From a virus, in the IMG/VR virus record IMGVR_UViG_3300047355_000338, positions 1 through 37,744 of that record: a stretch of 37,744 nucleotides of DNA. The stretch is one strand, 5' to 3'. A program made the position numbers and the translations under genes. This document shows positions 7,948 to 18,500 of the stretch, piece after piece; position 1 is the stretch's first letter, and every line of letters begins with the position of its first letter. The notes under the pieces are model-generated. The model saw only the letters and a list, made by a program, of their open reading frames with translations, did not search any database and had not been told where the DNA came from.

Positions 7948-8943
7948 CTATATATTATAAATATCAAGTAATCTATTTACCCATAAATCTTTATCAGAAA
8001 AGTTTTTTTTCATATATTCTTTTATATGAGTAAACCATTTTATTTTTTCATCATATGAGGTAGTTACTAACTTAGTATAAATATGTTTAAATTCTTTTTT
8101 AGATGATGCACGATATGGATATTCTAAATCTTTACACCATGATGTATGTAATATTGGTAATTTACCATAATCAACCGCTTCAAATATAGAATATCCAAAA
8201 GGTTCACTAGTAAAGCAAGAATGAGAGATTCCCCAATCCATATTATAAAATGTATTTTTAAATTTAGAATTATAATGATATATTTTAGATTTAGAGGTAT
8301 CTAATTTAGTTCCTTGTTTCCAAACTATATTAAATTCTGTTGTGTTTGTAAATATATAAGATTTTAACCCATCTAAGTAATATGGATTCTTTCTTCCTTC
8401 ACATCTTGCAGCGAAACCAAGTGTATTCGAATCATTTAATGGTAAATTTTGTTTAAACTCGTAAAAATTTGGTATATTTGTATTTTTAAACAATATTTCA
8501 TATAATCCAACCCATATTGAATTTTCTGACCAATCATTTACCTGTTTTTCCCAACTTGAATCCAAATAAGGATGCCAACTTAACATAACATCACTTCCCA
8601 TTTGAGATTTTAATATATGGTCTACTGAATTATGTAAAACATTTGAATGTATTTTATCACTATTATCTATTATCGGTTTTGTTGGTGTATAATGACCATG
8701 TAATATATTGATTCTTCGTGCTCCTTTACATAATTCTTCAAACTTTTCTATATTATCTCCATGCCAATGAGCTTCTATTGGAAAATCATAATCTCCATAT
8801 TCTTTTGGTTTTGTTCTATGAATTAAAAGAATTGGTTTTACATCTAACTTAGGTGCAACTAATTCCATCCATAGATTTACCCAAGTATCAGTACCAGCGT
8901 TTACCCAAGGGCCACCACCAGTTGTATAATACACATCATACAT
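7948..8943 (-). CDS. GT-B type glycosyltransferase in the fibre cluster
   Basis: The protein is 331 residues. Two features point to a GT-B (GT4-like) glycosyltransferase: a linker strand plus basic loop at 176-193 (GFAARCEGRKNPYYLDGL, like 'GRxxxxKNP') and the E-x7-E signature at 247-260 (EPFGYSIFEAVDYG, E247 and E255), the sugar-nucleotide binding segment of the C-terminal Rossmann half. The N-terminal half has YYTTGGGPWVN, suited to a GT-B N-domain glycine loop, and HGHYTP. The sugar and acceptor are unknown. It sits between two virion fibre genes, 3 nt after one and 12 nt before the next, so it is made late with them. Glycosylation of the S/T-rich fibres is a reasonable inference; modification of DNA or host surface is an alternative. 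Confidence 0.72.
   Translation of the reverse strand: MYDVYYTTGGGPWVNAGTDTWVNLWMELVAPKLDVKPILLIHRTKPKEYGDYDFPIEAHWHGDNIEKFEELCKGARRINILHGHYTPTKPIIDNSDKIHSNVLHNSVDHILKSQMGSDVMLSWHPYLDSSWEKQVNDWSENSIWVGLYEILFKNTNIPNFYEFKQNLPLNDSNTLGFAARCEGRKNPYYLDGLKSYIFTNTTEFNIVWKQGTKLDTSKSKIYHYNSKFKNTFYNMDWGISHSCFTSEPFGYSIFEAVDYGKLPILHTSWCKDLEYPYRASSKKEFKHIYTKLVTTSYDEKIKWFTHIKEYMKKNFSDKDLWVNRLLDIYNI
7954..7965 (-). promoter_or_regulatory. Candidate promoter box before the Hint-domain gene
   Basis: The coding strand reads TGATATTTATAA, about 19 nt before the ATG and overlapping the last codons of the glycosyltransferase gene. It is a weaker match to the common AT box. Confidence 0.3.
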
Positions 8944-8946
8944 ATT

Positions 8947-10224
8947 TTATTTTTTTACGATTATAATTCCTGCAAAAGTTGTAGAAAAATCAACAGTTAC
9001 TTGATTTACTGAATTTGTTGTTATAGAATTAGGTAATTCTTGTTTTGAAGTTGCAGTATTCCATGCTTGAACAATTGGATATTGTTCACCTAAGTTATGG
9101 TCTACATCATAAGAAGATGCTCCACTAACTGTTTCTTTGTGAGTTGTTAAATTTGTTATTTGTGCTGAACCACTAATGATTCCACTTGGAACACTTGTAA
9201 AATTACCATAATCTAAGTAATAAGTTCCATCTTCTCCATCTAATAAGTTTGCATCTGATGCAACACCTTGTACAACATGACCACCCTTTGCAACTACTAT
9301 TCTACCACTTTCGGTCGATGCAAATGTTACAGTTACTTGATTAGTATTTGTTGTTACAATTGAATTTGGTATAAAATAACCATCATTTTCATCATATACA
9401 GTTACAATTACATTTTTAGTACCAAAGTTGTGAGTTACTACTTTAGAAGATACATTTGTAAACGTATCTGTTATTGTTGCAACTTGGTCTACTGATAATC
9501 CTGTTAAATCACTACCATCTCCTTGGAAAGAACCACTAAATGAACCACTTACGGTCATTCCATCTAAATTACTACCACTTATAACACTATCTGCATCTAA
9601 TTTAGTTTTTACTCTTGCATCTGTATAATAAAGGTTTGTATTTTCAGATAATTGTGAAGTATTGAATCCACTAAGTGATATTTGTGAAGAACCACTAACA
9701 GTTCCAGTTGGTAAGTTTGTTACTATATTAGAAACTGTAATTACTTCTGATTCAGAACCTAATTTTCCTGCTTTCCAATAATCATTTGAAGAATCCCATA
9801 ATAAAGAACCACTTGTTGTTGATGCTCCTGTTGCATCTTTTATTAAGATACCTCCTGTTGTTTGAGAACCACCATAGTTAAGTTCTAAGGTATTATCTCC
9901 TATATTAACAGTAGTTGAATCAATTGTAGTTGTAGTTCCCTCTACTGAGAGATTTCCTACTATCGTTATGTTGTTTGAAAATGTTTTGTTACCTGCTATG
10001 GTTTCATTACCTGTGAGGTTAACATATCTTGAATCTAGTGAAGTTGTGTAAAAGTGGTAAGTATCTTCTGTGGCTATTTCTTTAATGGAAGGAGTTCCAT
10101 TATCTTTTTCAAAGTAAATCTTTCCATCGTATGTGTTTATTGCCAATTCACCTAACTCAAGATTAGACGTTGTTGGTTTTCTACCCTCTACCGATGTTCT
10201 TTTTAGCTTAATTAATTGTGCCAT
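8947..10224 (-). CDS. Tail fibre protein with two HNLG-type beta domains
   Basis: The protein is 425 residues. MAQLIKLKRTSVEGRKPTTS and LELGELAINTYDGKIYFEKD form the fibre entry domain. The middle has the VEGTTTTIDSTTVNIGD module followed by GSLLWDSSNDYWKAGKLGSE, closely similar to a module of the 947-residue protein, then NLYYTDARVKTKLDAD. The C-terminal part has two copies of a beta domain: VVTHNFGTKNVIVTVYDEND to RIVVAKGG, and YDVDHNLGEQYPIVQAW to AGIIIVKK. Between them lies LLDGEDGTYYLDYGNF, a common phage-fibre motif. No chaperone domain follows. The glycosyltransferase gene begins only 3 nt after its stop, which ties the two genes together. Confidence 0.8.
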   Translation of the reverse strand: MAQLIKLKRTSVEGRKPTTSNLELGELAINTYDGKIYFEKDNGTPSIKEIATEDTYHFYTTSLDSRYVNLTGNETIAGNKTFSNNITIVGNLSVEGTTTTIDSTTVNIGDNTLELNYGGSQTTGGILIKDATGASTTSGSLLWDSSNDYWKAGKLGSESEVITVSNIVTNLPTGTVSGSSQISLSGFNTSQLSENTNLYYTDARVKTKLDADSVISGSNLDGMTVSGSFSGSFQGDGSDLTGLSVDQVATITDTFTNVSSKVVTHNFGTKNVIVTVYDENDGYFIPNSIVTTNTNQVTVTFASTESGRIVVAKGGHVVQGVASDANLLDGEDGTYYLDYGNFTSVPSGIISGSAQITNLTTHKETVSGASSYDVDHNLGEQYPIVQAWNTATSKQELPNSITTNSVNQVTVDFSTTFAGIIIVKK

Positions 10225-10242
10225 ATATATGACTTACCTTAT

Positions 10243-10255
10243 TTATATAATTATA
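10243..10255 (-). promoter_or_regulatory. Candidate promoter box, proximal, before the 425-residue gene
   Basis: The coding strand reads TATAATTATATAA, 18 nt before the ATG and one mismatch from the common 13-mer. The 121-nt gap holds this, the distal box and an AAGG ribosome binding site. Confidence 0.35.
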
Positions 10256-10279
10256 TACCCCCTAAGAAATACATCATCT

Positions 10280-10292
10280 TTATATAAAGATA
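10280..10292 (-). promoter_or_regulatory. Candidate promoter box, distal, before the 425-residue gene
   Basis: The coding strand reads TATCTTTATATAA, one base from the TATACTTATATAA element. It overlaps a 16-bp perfect palindrome, ATCTTTATATAAAGAT (10276-10291). It lies 55 nt before the start of the 425-residue gene. Confidence 0.38.
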
Positions 10293-10345
10293 TATATGTA
10301 TTTTTTAGATTATTAAAAATCGAACTATTAAGTAAATTCTCTTAT

Positions 10346-13300
10346 TTAAGAAAGTTTACTCTTTAATTCATCAATCTGTTTTTGTTGGTCTTTAACTGCT
10401 TCGATAAGTAATCCAGTAAGTTTAGCGTAATCTACACCCTTAAATCCATTATCTCTATCAGTTACCAACTGTGGTAGAACTTTCTCAACATCTTGTGCAA
10501 TTACACCAACATTTGGTAATGATTGTTGTAACTCATCTGCATTATCATTCCAATTCCAAGTAACACCTTTAAGTGATTGTACTTTTTCAATTGGATTAGA
10601 AATAAGTTCTATATTATCTTTTAATCTTTCATCCGAAGAAGCGTATGCTACAACATCTCCACCTACGTTTAATGCTCCACCTATACCTACACCACCATCT
10701 ACAATTAATGCTCCTTCAGTTTTACTTGTTGATGCAGTTGCATCATCTATTCTAAGTGTTCCGAATGTTACATCATCACCACTACCTAATCCTAAATTAC
10801 CAGCAGTTAGTGTTCTTGTTGAAACACTACCATTTGCATCAGTAACATGACCATCTGAGTTAGTTGTTATATTGAAATCTAAATCAGATATTACAGTTGC
10901 TCCTGTTAGAGCACCAGTATCAACAGAAATGTCATCTCCATCAAAAGTTGGGTGAGTATAATTAATTGTTCCTGCAGCATCTACACCTAAGTTAGTTCTT
11001 GCAGTTGATGCGTTTGCTAAATCAGATAAGTTACTTGATTTAGCTAATTTTGTTCCAACTGTTGTAGTTAAAGCAACTACATCACTATCTCCATTTGCAA
11101 TACTTGCTGAAATTTCACCTAATGTATCTAATGTTGCTGGTGCAGTACCAATTAAAGCAGTAAGTTCTCCTTGTACATAAGCAGTTGTTGCAATTTTAGT
11201 TGAATTATCATCAGCTGAAGGAGTTGGTGCAACTGTTGTTCCAGTAAATGTAGGTGATGTGAACATCGTACTTTTACTTTCGTTTGTTACATTTCCTAAT
11301 CCTAAATCTGATGCAGTTAATGTTCTTGTTGAAACACTACCATTAGCATCTGTTACTAAACCACTTGTGTTTGTTGTAATATTAATATCTAAATCTGATA
11401 TTACAGTTGCTCCTGTCAATGCAGTTGTATCAATATCTATATCATCACCCGCTAAATTAGTTGGTAATACATAATTGTTTGCCGATGCAGCAATACCATC
11501 TAATTTATTTTTTAAAGTAGTTGTAAAGTTGTTATCAGTTTGAGATGCAACTACAAAATCAATGTTACCATTAGTATCATCATATCCAACACTAATTCCT
11601 GTTTCTGTTCCATCTAACATTCCACCTACGAAATCTTCAACTTGTTCTTGTGTTAGTTGTGTGTTTGTGTTTGTTGTATATGAAGGTGTACCGAATGTAC
11701 CATCATGTTTTAAGAATTCTCCACTTGAACCAGCTGCTGGTACTAAATTCCCATTACCTGTTCCTATTAAAGTTCTTGTTTCAGCTGCAGTTCTATTAAC
11801 TTCAGCACCTGCTTCAATACCATCTAATTTAGAATGGTCATCAGTTGTAAAGTTTTCATCTGTTTGTGATGTAACTGAGAAATCTAATGAATTTCCAGTA
11901 TCATCATAAGTAACACTAATACCACTTTCGGTATTACTACTTACCATTCCACCTACTATATCTTGAACTTGTTCTGTTGATAATTGTGTGTTATTTGTTG
12001 TAATTGAACCACCTAATGAAATAGCTGAACCATCTATTGTTATACTTGAATTTGATAATTGTGAATTTCCTATACTTGTTATTTGTGAAGAACCAGATAC
12101 AACACCACCAATTAATTCAGCTGAAAGTGTATCACCACTTAAAATCATATTAACTTCTGTTGTATCAGAAACTGCTAAGTTTGTATGTGAAGAAATATCA
12201 ACAGTACCTGCTGTTATTTCCTGTCCACTTAATGATATATAAGTGTTACCAGCTACAGTTACATCTGTTGAATTATCTGTTCCAGCAGCATCTACTCCAA
12301 GTGCCGTTCTTGCAGCACCTGCTGAAGTTGCACCTGTACCACCACTTCCAACTGGTACTGTTCCACCAGTTATTTCTTGTCCACTTATTGATAAGTAATT
12401 TGTATTTCCTAATGTTACATCTGTTGAATTATCAGTTCCAGCAGCATCTACACCTAAGTTTGTTCTGGCAGTTCCTGCATTTGTTAAATCTGATAAGTTA
12501 CTTGCTTTTGCTAATTTTGTTCCAACAGTTGTTGTTAGTGATGCTAAACCTGATTGGTCTGATGCTAATGAAGCGGATAGTTCACCTAAAGTATCTAGTG
12601 TTGAACCAGCCGTACCTACTAAATCAGTAAGTTCTTGTTGTACATAAGCAGTTGTTGCAATTTTAGTTGAATCATCATTTGAACTTGGTGTTGGTGCCGC
12701 GGTTGTTCCAGTAAATGTAGGAGAAGTAAACATTGTTGATTTACTCTCATTTGTTACATTACCCAAACCTACATCACCTTTTGTAGTTCCTTGTGCTCTT
12801 AAACTTGCATATGTTCCACTTTGTGAGAAAGCAGCAACATCACTAATCTGTGATGAATCAATAGATACTTGTGCTGAACCTGATATTACTCCACCAATTA
12901 GTTCTGCGGATAAAGTATCACCACTTAAAATCATATTAACTTCATCAGTATCACTTACTGCTAAGTTTGTATGTGAAGATATATCTACTGTTCCTGCAGT
13001 TATTTCTTGTCCACTTAATGATAAGAAATTACTACCAGCTAATGTTACATCTGTTGAATTATCAGTTCCAGCTGCATCAACTCCTATTGTAGTTCTAACT
13101 GCTCCTGCAGATGTATCATCTAATATTGTTTGTGCGAATGTTGAAGCAACTTGGTCTGAACCAGATACTACTCCATCACCTACGGTAAATGTTACTGTTT
13201 CATCTGAACCTTGGTTAAGTGTTATTGCACCACCACCATCTAATCCTGCACCTGCACTAAATGTAATTGTATTATTATTAACACCACCTAATGCTTGTAC

Positions 13301-14851
13301 TTGAGATGAACCAGATACAACTCCACTTGGTAATATTGTTTGTACATCACCTGTGGTTACAGTACCTATTGTTACTATTGAGTTATCACCAGCATATGTT
13401 CCACCAGCAACAGTTGCCAATGTTGAATTAAATGCTTGTACATCTGAACCAATTGCAACTCCTAAGTTAGTTCTTGCAGTTGAAGCATTTGTTAAATCAC
13501 TTAAGTTTTGGTCTTTTTGTAGTTTTCCACCTACTGTTGTTGTTAATGCAACTACATCACTATCCCCATTTGCAATACTTGCAGAAATTTCTAATAATGT
13601 ATCAAATGCTGCAGGAGCACCACCTAATAAATCAGATACTTCTCTTTGTACATAAGCAGTTGTTGCTATTTTTGTTGAGTTATCGTTATCAGCTTGTGTT
13701 GGTGCAGTTGGATTACCAGTTAATGCTGGTGAAGCTAAATCAGCTTTGGTATCAATTTCTGTTTGTTGAGCAGTTGATACTGGTTTGTTAGCATCAGAAG
13801 TATTATCTACATTTCCTAATCCTAAATCACTTGGTGTTAAATCTCTTGTTGAAATACTACCATTTGCATCTGTTACTAATCCACTTGTATTTGTTGTTAT
13901 GTTAAGGTCTAAATCTGATATTACAGTTGCTCCACTTAATGCAGTTGTATCAATATCTATATCATCACCAGCTAAGTTAGTTGGTAATGAATAATTGTTT
14001 GCCGATGCAGCAATTCCATCTAATTTAGTTTTGTCTCCATCTGCAAAAGCTCCTTCTGATGGTTTAACTTGTAGTGTTGAGATTGTTACACCTTTAACAC
14101 CAGCTAAATCAGTTAATTCTGAATCCATCAATGCTCCTGCTGCAGTTACATTACTTGTATCTGTTACATCTGCACTTGCCTCAATACCATCTAATTTAGA
14201 ATGGTCGGCAGTTGTAAAGTTTTCATCTGTTTGTGATGGGAATGTAACAACAAAATCCATATTTCCATTAGCATCATCATAAGTTACTGCGATACCTGTC
14301 TTAGTACCACCAGTTGCAACAAGTGCTCCTGCTATATCTTGAACTGCTTCTGTTGATAATTGTGTGTTTGTAGTAGTTACTGAACCACCAAGTGAGATAA
14401 CTGAACCATCTATTGTTATACTTGAGTTTGCTAATTTACTATTTGCTATTGATGCTAATGTAGATGCTCCCCCAGCTGCAATACTAATATCTCCACTTAC
14501 ATTTGCAAATATAGAATCTTCTATATTTGTGAAACTTACTTTCTTTTCAGTTCCTGCATCACTAATAAGGAAATTATCTGATTGTGCAATTGAAGCTCCT
14601 CCTAATGCATCAAGAATATCAATATTAAAATCACTTGCGGCTACTCCTGTTAAGTTAGAACCATCTCCAACAAATGAACCTGTAAATGAACCAGAATAAT
14701 TAACAGCTGGTTGTATTCCTTGGTCAACTCCACTTGAGTTTAAGGTTATGGTTTCAAGAGTACCATTCTGTACTTGTAAGGTTATTAAGTTACCATTCTC
14801 ATCCGATGGGAATTGTAATGAACCTGAAATTTTGGGATTGTGTATTATCAT
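10346..14851 (-). CDS. Long tail fibre with C-terminal S74 self-cleaving chaperone (second copy)
   Basis: The protein is 1501 residues. MIIHNPKISGSLQFPSDENG starts it, followed by a TGSFVGDGSNLTG motif. The shaft contains tail-fibre repeats of the kind DLGLGNVDNTSDANKPVS, SPALTGNPTAPTQ and STKIATTAYVQ in several copies, and large internal duplications (DDIDIDTTAL-GATVISDLD-NITTN three times). From about residue 1403 it carries the S74 chaperone: SSDERLKDNIELI, VGVIAQDVEKVLPQLV, coiled coil at the end. S1406 and K1411 fit the Ser-Lys dyad of this autoprotease family. It is a paralogue of the 1494-residue fibre only in the chaperone and some shaft modules. AAGGAAA precedes the start; an AT box (14879-14890, TAATATTTATTA) lies 27 nt before it. 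Confidence 0.88.
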   Translation of the reverse strand: MIIHNPKISGSLQFPSDENGNLITLQVQNGTLETITLNSSGVDQGIQPAVNYSGSFTGSFVGDGSNLTGVAASDFNIDILDALGGASIAQSDNFLISDAGTEKKVSFTNIEDSIFANVSGDISIAAGGASTLASIANSKLANSSITIDGSVISLGGSVTTTNTQLSTEAVQDIAGALVATGGTKTGIAVTYDDANGNMDFVVTFPSQTDENFTTADHSKLDGIEASADVTDTSNVTAAGALMDSELTDLAGVKGVTISTLQVKPSEGAFADGDKTKLDGIAASANNYSLPTNLAGDDIDIDTTALSGATVISDLDLNITTNTSGLVTDANGSISTRDLTPSDLGLGNVDNTSDANKPVSTAQQTEIDTKADLASPALTGNPTAPTQADNDNSTKIATTAYVQREVSDLLGGAPAAFDTLLEISASIANGDSDVVALTTTVGGKLQKDQNLSDLTNASTARTNLGVAIGSDVQAFNSTLATVAGGTYAGDNSIVTIGTVTTGDVQTILPSGVVSGSSQVQALGGVNNNTITFSAGAGLDGGGAITLNQGSDETVTFTVGDGVVSGSDQVASTFAQTILDDTSAGAVRTTIGVDAAGTDNSTDVTLAGSNFLSLSGQEITAGTVDISSHTNLAVSDTDEVNMILSGDTLSAELIGGVISGSAQVSIDSSQISDVAAFSQSGTYASLRAQGTTKGDVGLGNVTNESKSTMFTSPTFTGTTAAPTPSSNDDSTKIATTAYVQQELTDLVGTAGSTLDTLGELSASLASDQSGLASLTTTVGTKLAKASNLSDLTNAGTARTNLGVDAAGTDNSTDVTLGNTNYLSISGQEITGGTVPVGSGGTGATSAGAARTALGVDAAGTDNSTDVTVAGNTYISLSGQEITAGTVDISSHTNLAVSDTTEVNMILSGDTLSAELIGGVVSGSSQITSIGNSQLSNSSITIDGSAISLGGSITTNNTQLSTEQVQDIVGGMVSSNTESGISVTYDDTGNSLDFSVTSQTDENFTTDDHSKLDGIEAGAEVNRTAAETRTLIGTGNGNLVPAAGSSGEFLKHDGTFGTPSYTTNTNTQLTQEQVEDFVGGMLDGTETGISVGYDDTNGNIDFVVASQTDNNFTTTLKNKLDGIAASANNYVLPTNLAGDDIDIDTTALTGATVISDLDINITTNTSGLVTDANGSVSTRTLTASDLGLGNVTNESKSTMFTSPTFTGTTVAPTPSADDNSTKIATTAYVQGELTALIGTAPATLDTLGEISASIANGDSDVVALTTTVGTKLAKSSNLSDLANASTARTNLGVDAAGTINYTHPTFDGDDISVDTGALTGATVISDLDFNITTNSDGHVTDANGSVSTRTLTAGNLGLGSGDDVTFGTLRIDDATASTSKTEGALIVDGGVGIGGALNVGGDVVAYASSDERLKDNIELISNPIEKVQSLKGVTWNWNDNADELQQSLPNVGVIAQDVEKVLPQLVTDRDNGFKGVDYAKLTGLLIEAVKDQQKQIDELKSKLS
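11380..14030 (-). repeat. Near-identical direct repeats within the 1501-residue fibre gene
   Basis: About 130 bp around 11380-11510 and around 13900-14030 are nearly identical, both encoding LPTNLAGDDIDIDTTAL and ATVISDLD modules, about 2.5 kb apart in direct orientation. A third, more divergent copy of the ATVISDLD module lies near 10860-10940. Such repeats could permit in-frame deletion or duplication of shaft modules. Confidence 0.6.
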
Positions 14852-14905
14852 TTTTTTGTTTCCTTATTGTATTCTTTTTAATAAATATTAACTATTTTTT
14901 TTTAA

Positions 14906-15559
14906 TTAAAATTCTTCTCCATCAACTGTTGATATAACTGTTGCAGCACCATTACCTGTAACATCACCTGTTAAAGTTATTTGTGCTGAACCACTAAATA
15001 CTCCTCTTGCATTTATTCCATCTGTTATTTTATCACTAAGTCCTGCGATGTTGTCTGAATCAACTGAACCACTTACAATTTGTCCACCTCGTGCAACAAC
15101 TACATAACCACTTTGATTACTGTCAAATGTTGCTCTTACATTATCATTATCAATTATTTGTAATGTTGATGGTATCATTTGAAAATCATTTGAATCATAA
15201 ACTTGTACGATTGCATTTGGTGTATCTAAATTATGTTGTACACTCCAAGTATCAGCATTTGTAAAAGATTGTTTTACTGTTGCATTTTGTGAAACTGATA
15301 TGTTTGTTAAAGCAGAACCATCACCTTGAAAAGCTGATGCTGATATAATCCCTACTACACTTAATGAACCACTTAAAGTTCCTTCATGGTCAAGTGTAAC
15401 AATTTCTTTAATATTATCACCCTCGCCAGCAGAACCACTTTTACGAAGAAATACTTTTCCATCATGAACGTTCATTGCCAATTCACCGATTGCTAAATCA
15501 GATGTTGATGGTTTATTACCACCAGCTAGGTTTCTTTTTAATCTAATAATTTGTGCCAT
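14906..15559 (-). CDS. Short fibre protein with HNL-type beta domain
   Basis: The protein is 217 residues. The N-terminus MAQIIRLKRNLAGGNKPSTS followed by DLAIGELAMNVHDGKVFLRK is a fibre entry domain common in T4-like marine phages (pattern 'ELAxNxxDGKxF'). About residues 100-165 form a beta domain, WSVQHNLDTPNAIVQVYDS through GYVVVARGGQIVSG, which also occurs twice in the 425-residue protein. It ends with a G-rich TGNGAATVISTVDGEEF. No chaperone domain is present. It lies 13 nt after the S74 fibre gene with AAGGA before its start, so it is expressed with it. It may be a second fibre subunit or tip/adaptor. Confidence 0.75.
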   Translation of the reverse strand: MAQIIRLKRNLAGGNKPSTSDLAIGELAMNVHDGKVFLRKSGSAGEGDNIKEIVTLDHEGTLSGSLSVVGIISASAFQGDGSALTNISVSQNATVKQSFTNADTWSVQHNLDTPNAIVQVYDSNDFQMIPSTLQIIDNDNVRATFDSNQSGYVVVARGGQIVSGSVDSDNIAGLSDKITDGINARGVFSGSAQITLTGDVTGNGAATVISTVDGEEF

Positions 15560-15572
15560 TTGTTTTTATTCC

Positions 15573-18500
15573 TTATTGATTTTTTTCTTTTAATTCTCTG
15601 ATTTCACTTGAAAGTTCTTTTATTCCCTCTATTAGTAATGATACCAATTTATCATATTTTACAGCCTTATACCCATTTTCTTTAGTAGTTACCAATTCAG
15701 GTAATACTTTTTCTATTTCTTGAGCAATTACACCATAATCTTTACCTTTATAAATATCTTGTTTTTCTTCATTCCAACTAAAACTATTACCAGAAATTGA
15801 ATTTATTTTTTCTATTGGATTTTTAATCGGTTGAATATTATTTTTTAATCTCTCATCTGAGGATGCGTAGGCAATAATATCATCAGTAGCTTGTATAGTA
15901 CCAGTTACATGAATTCCATTATTTATATCGAATCGTGTTCCTGAATGATTCCAAGTAATCGATGCATTTGCATCACTACCTCTATCAACTTCAATACCAC
16001 CACCATTTGCAGCTGATGAGTTTGCTGAACCACTTGCAACTGTAATTAGTTTATCTTCAATTGATAATTCAGAAGTTGAAATTTCTGTTGCAGAACCTAA
16101 TACTGTGAAATCACCACTTATAACAACATCACCCGAAGCGTTAATATCATTGAAAGTTACATCAGAATTTGTTTTTACATTTTGGTTACTTCCTCCTAAG
16201 TATCCCCATTGTGTAGCTGATATTGTAGATGCTCCGATATTTGCAAGTTGAGTTACTTCCCCACTTGTTAAAGATACACCTTTTACTTTATCTACTGTAG
16301 CGTTACTAGCATTACCACTAATATCACCACCCATTGGTACAGAACCACTAAATACTCCTTCTGCATCTAATTTAGTTTTTACTCTTGTATCTGTATAGTA
16401 AAGATTTGATGAACCCTCTGATAAATCATCAGTATCAAATCCTGTTAATGATATTTGAGAAGAACCAGAAACTATTCCAGCTGGAATATTTGATAAACCG
16501 GTATATGATACTTGAGATGAACCACTAATAACTGTTTCAGTATCTAATTTTTTCTTTATTCCTTCGTTAAAATGTAGAGAACCAGTATCTAAGAATATAC
16601 TTCTATTAGTATCAATAGTACCACCACCATCTAAACCTTTACCACTTCCAACTGATATAGATGAGTGGTCAATATGTTCGTTTGCTACAAAACCAGTCGT
16701 ATCATCGTGAGATATTTGAACAGATGATGAAATTACTCCCTCTGTATCTAATTTATCTTTTACTTTACTATCAGAATATTGATTTATAGAAGAATAATTT
16801 GTAGTTGAAGTTACATCTATTTGAGATGAACCACTAACCACACCACCTTTTAAGTTTGCTGATAAAGTATCACCACTTAAAATCATATCTATATTAGAAG
16901 TATCTGATACTCCTAAATTAGTATCAGTTGAAATATCAACACTTATTAAATATGAACCTGTTTCTGATGCAAGTTGGTCTATTCTTATATCTTGAACACC
17001 TTGTTGATTATCATTAGAAGATGTATAATCATTTAAAGATGATATATTAGTTTGGTCATCATATGAACCAGTATTTGATTCTATATTATTTAATCTTGAT
17101 TGAACTAAACTTATATTTGTATCATTTGATGATGTATATGAATTTAGTGAATCTAAAATACCAACAACTTGTTCTGATGAAGATACTAAACCATCTCCTA
17201 ACTCATTACCATATCTTGAATCTAAATCTGAATAAAGTTGTGAAGAACCTGATACTATACCACTACCATTTGTGATAGCAGCAAGAGAAATACTTCCACC
17301 AAGTGCAACATTTTGAGAAACAATAGTTATTTCATTATTTTGTATTTGTGTACCATTTATTTGTGATGAACCACTTACTACTCCATCAGGAAAATGTGAT
17401 AAAAATGAACCACTAAGTACTGCATCAGTATCTAATTTTGTTTTTACTTTACTATCAGAGTATTGGTTTATAGAACCATAGTTTGTAGTTGCAGTTACAT
17501 CTATTTGTGATGAACCACTTACTAACCCACTAGTTGATGCAGGAATTCTTGCATCTACTCCAGCAGTAAAGTGTATAGAACCAGTATCAATTGCAATAAC
17601 TACGTTACCTACATTACCATATGCACCACCCGATTCTGTTCCTTGTTGTGTGTGTACTATACCTGTTGCAGATGGAGATATTGTTGATGTAGAGTTTACA
17701 GCAGTTATATCACCAGCACCAGCTTCAATTAAAGCATCATTTACTGCTTTTGTTGTTGGTATTGAGTTAGGGTCATCTGCAATAGAAGCAGAAACATTAA
17801 AAAATGCAGAAGTTCCTAAAGTTCTTTTCTTTAATAATCCACTTACATCAAATAATGCATCATAATCAGTTCCACCCCCAGCTGCAACACTTGAAAGTGT
17901 TAGTGTACTAAATGTTGGTGAATCATTTGTGTTTAATCCTAAATCTACATTTGTAGAAACACTATTAATACTAGCCGTTATTGAACCTTGATGGTTTGAT
18001 GCAAATGAAGAACCACTTACAACACCTTCGGTATTTAATTTATTTTTTACATCTGAATCTGTATAATGAGATAAATCTGATATTTGAGATTCAGTAATTG
18101 TTATTTGTGATGAACCTGATACTACTCCACCAATTAGTTCAGCGGATAAAGTATCTCCACTTAGTATCATGTTAACTTCTGATGTATCGGATACTGCTAA
18201 ATTAGTATCATCTGATATATCAACAGTTGTTAAGTAAGAACCAGTTGATGTTTCTATATTATCTAATCTATCTTCTATTGAAGAAGTTGTAGATTCAATA
18301 TTTGATATATCTGAATCATTTGATGATGTGTATGAATTTAGTGAATCTAATATTCCAATCACTTGAGATGAACCACTAATTACTGTTTCAGTATCTAATT
18401 TTGATTTTACTCTTGAATCTGTATAATAAAGATTACTACCTTCTGTTAAATTAGCCGTTGTAGCAGTTCCTAAATAAGAACCACTATGTATATTATCATT

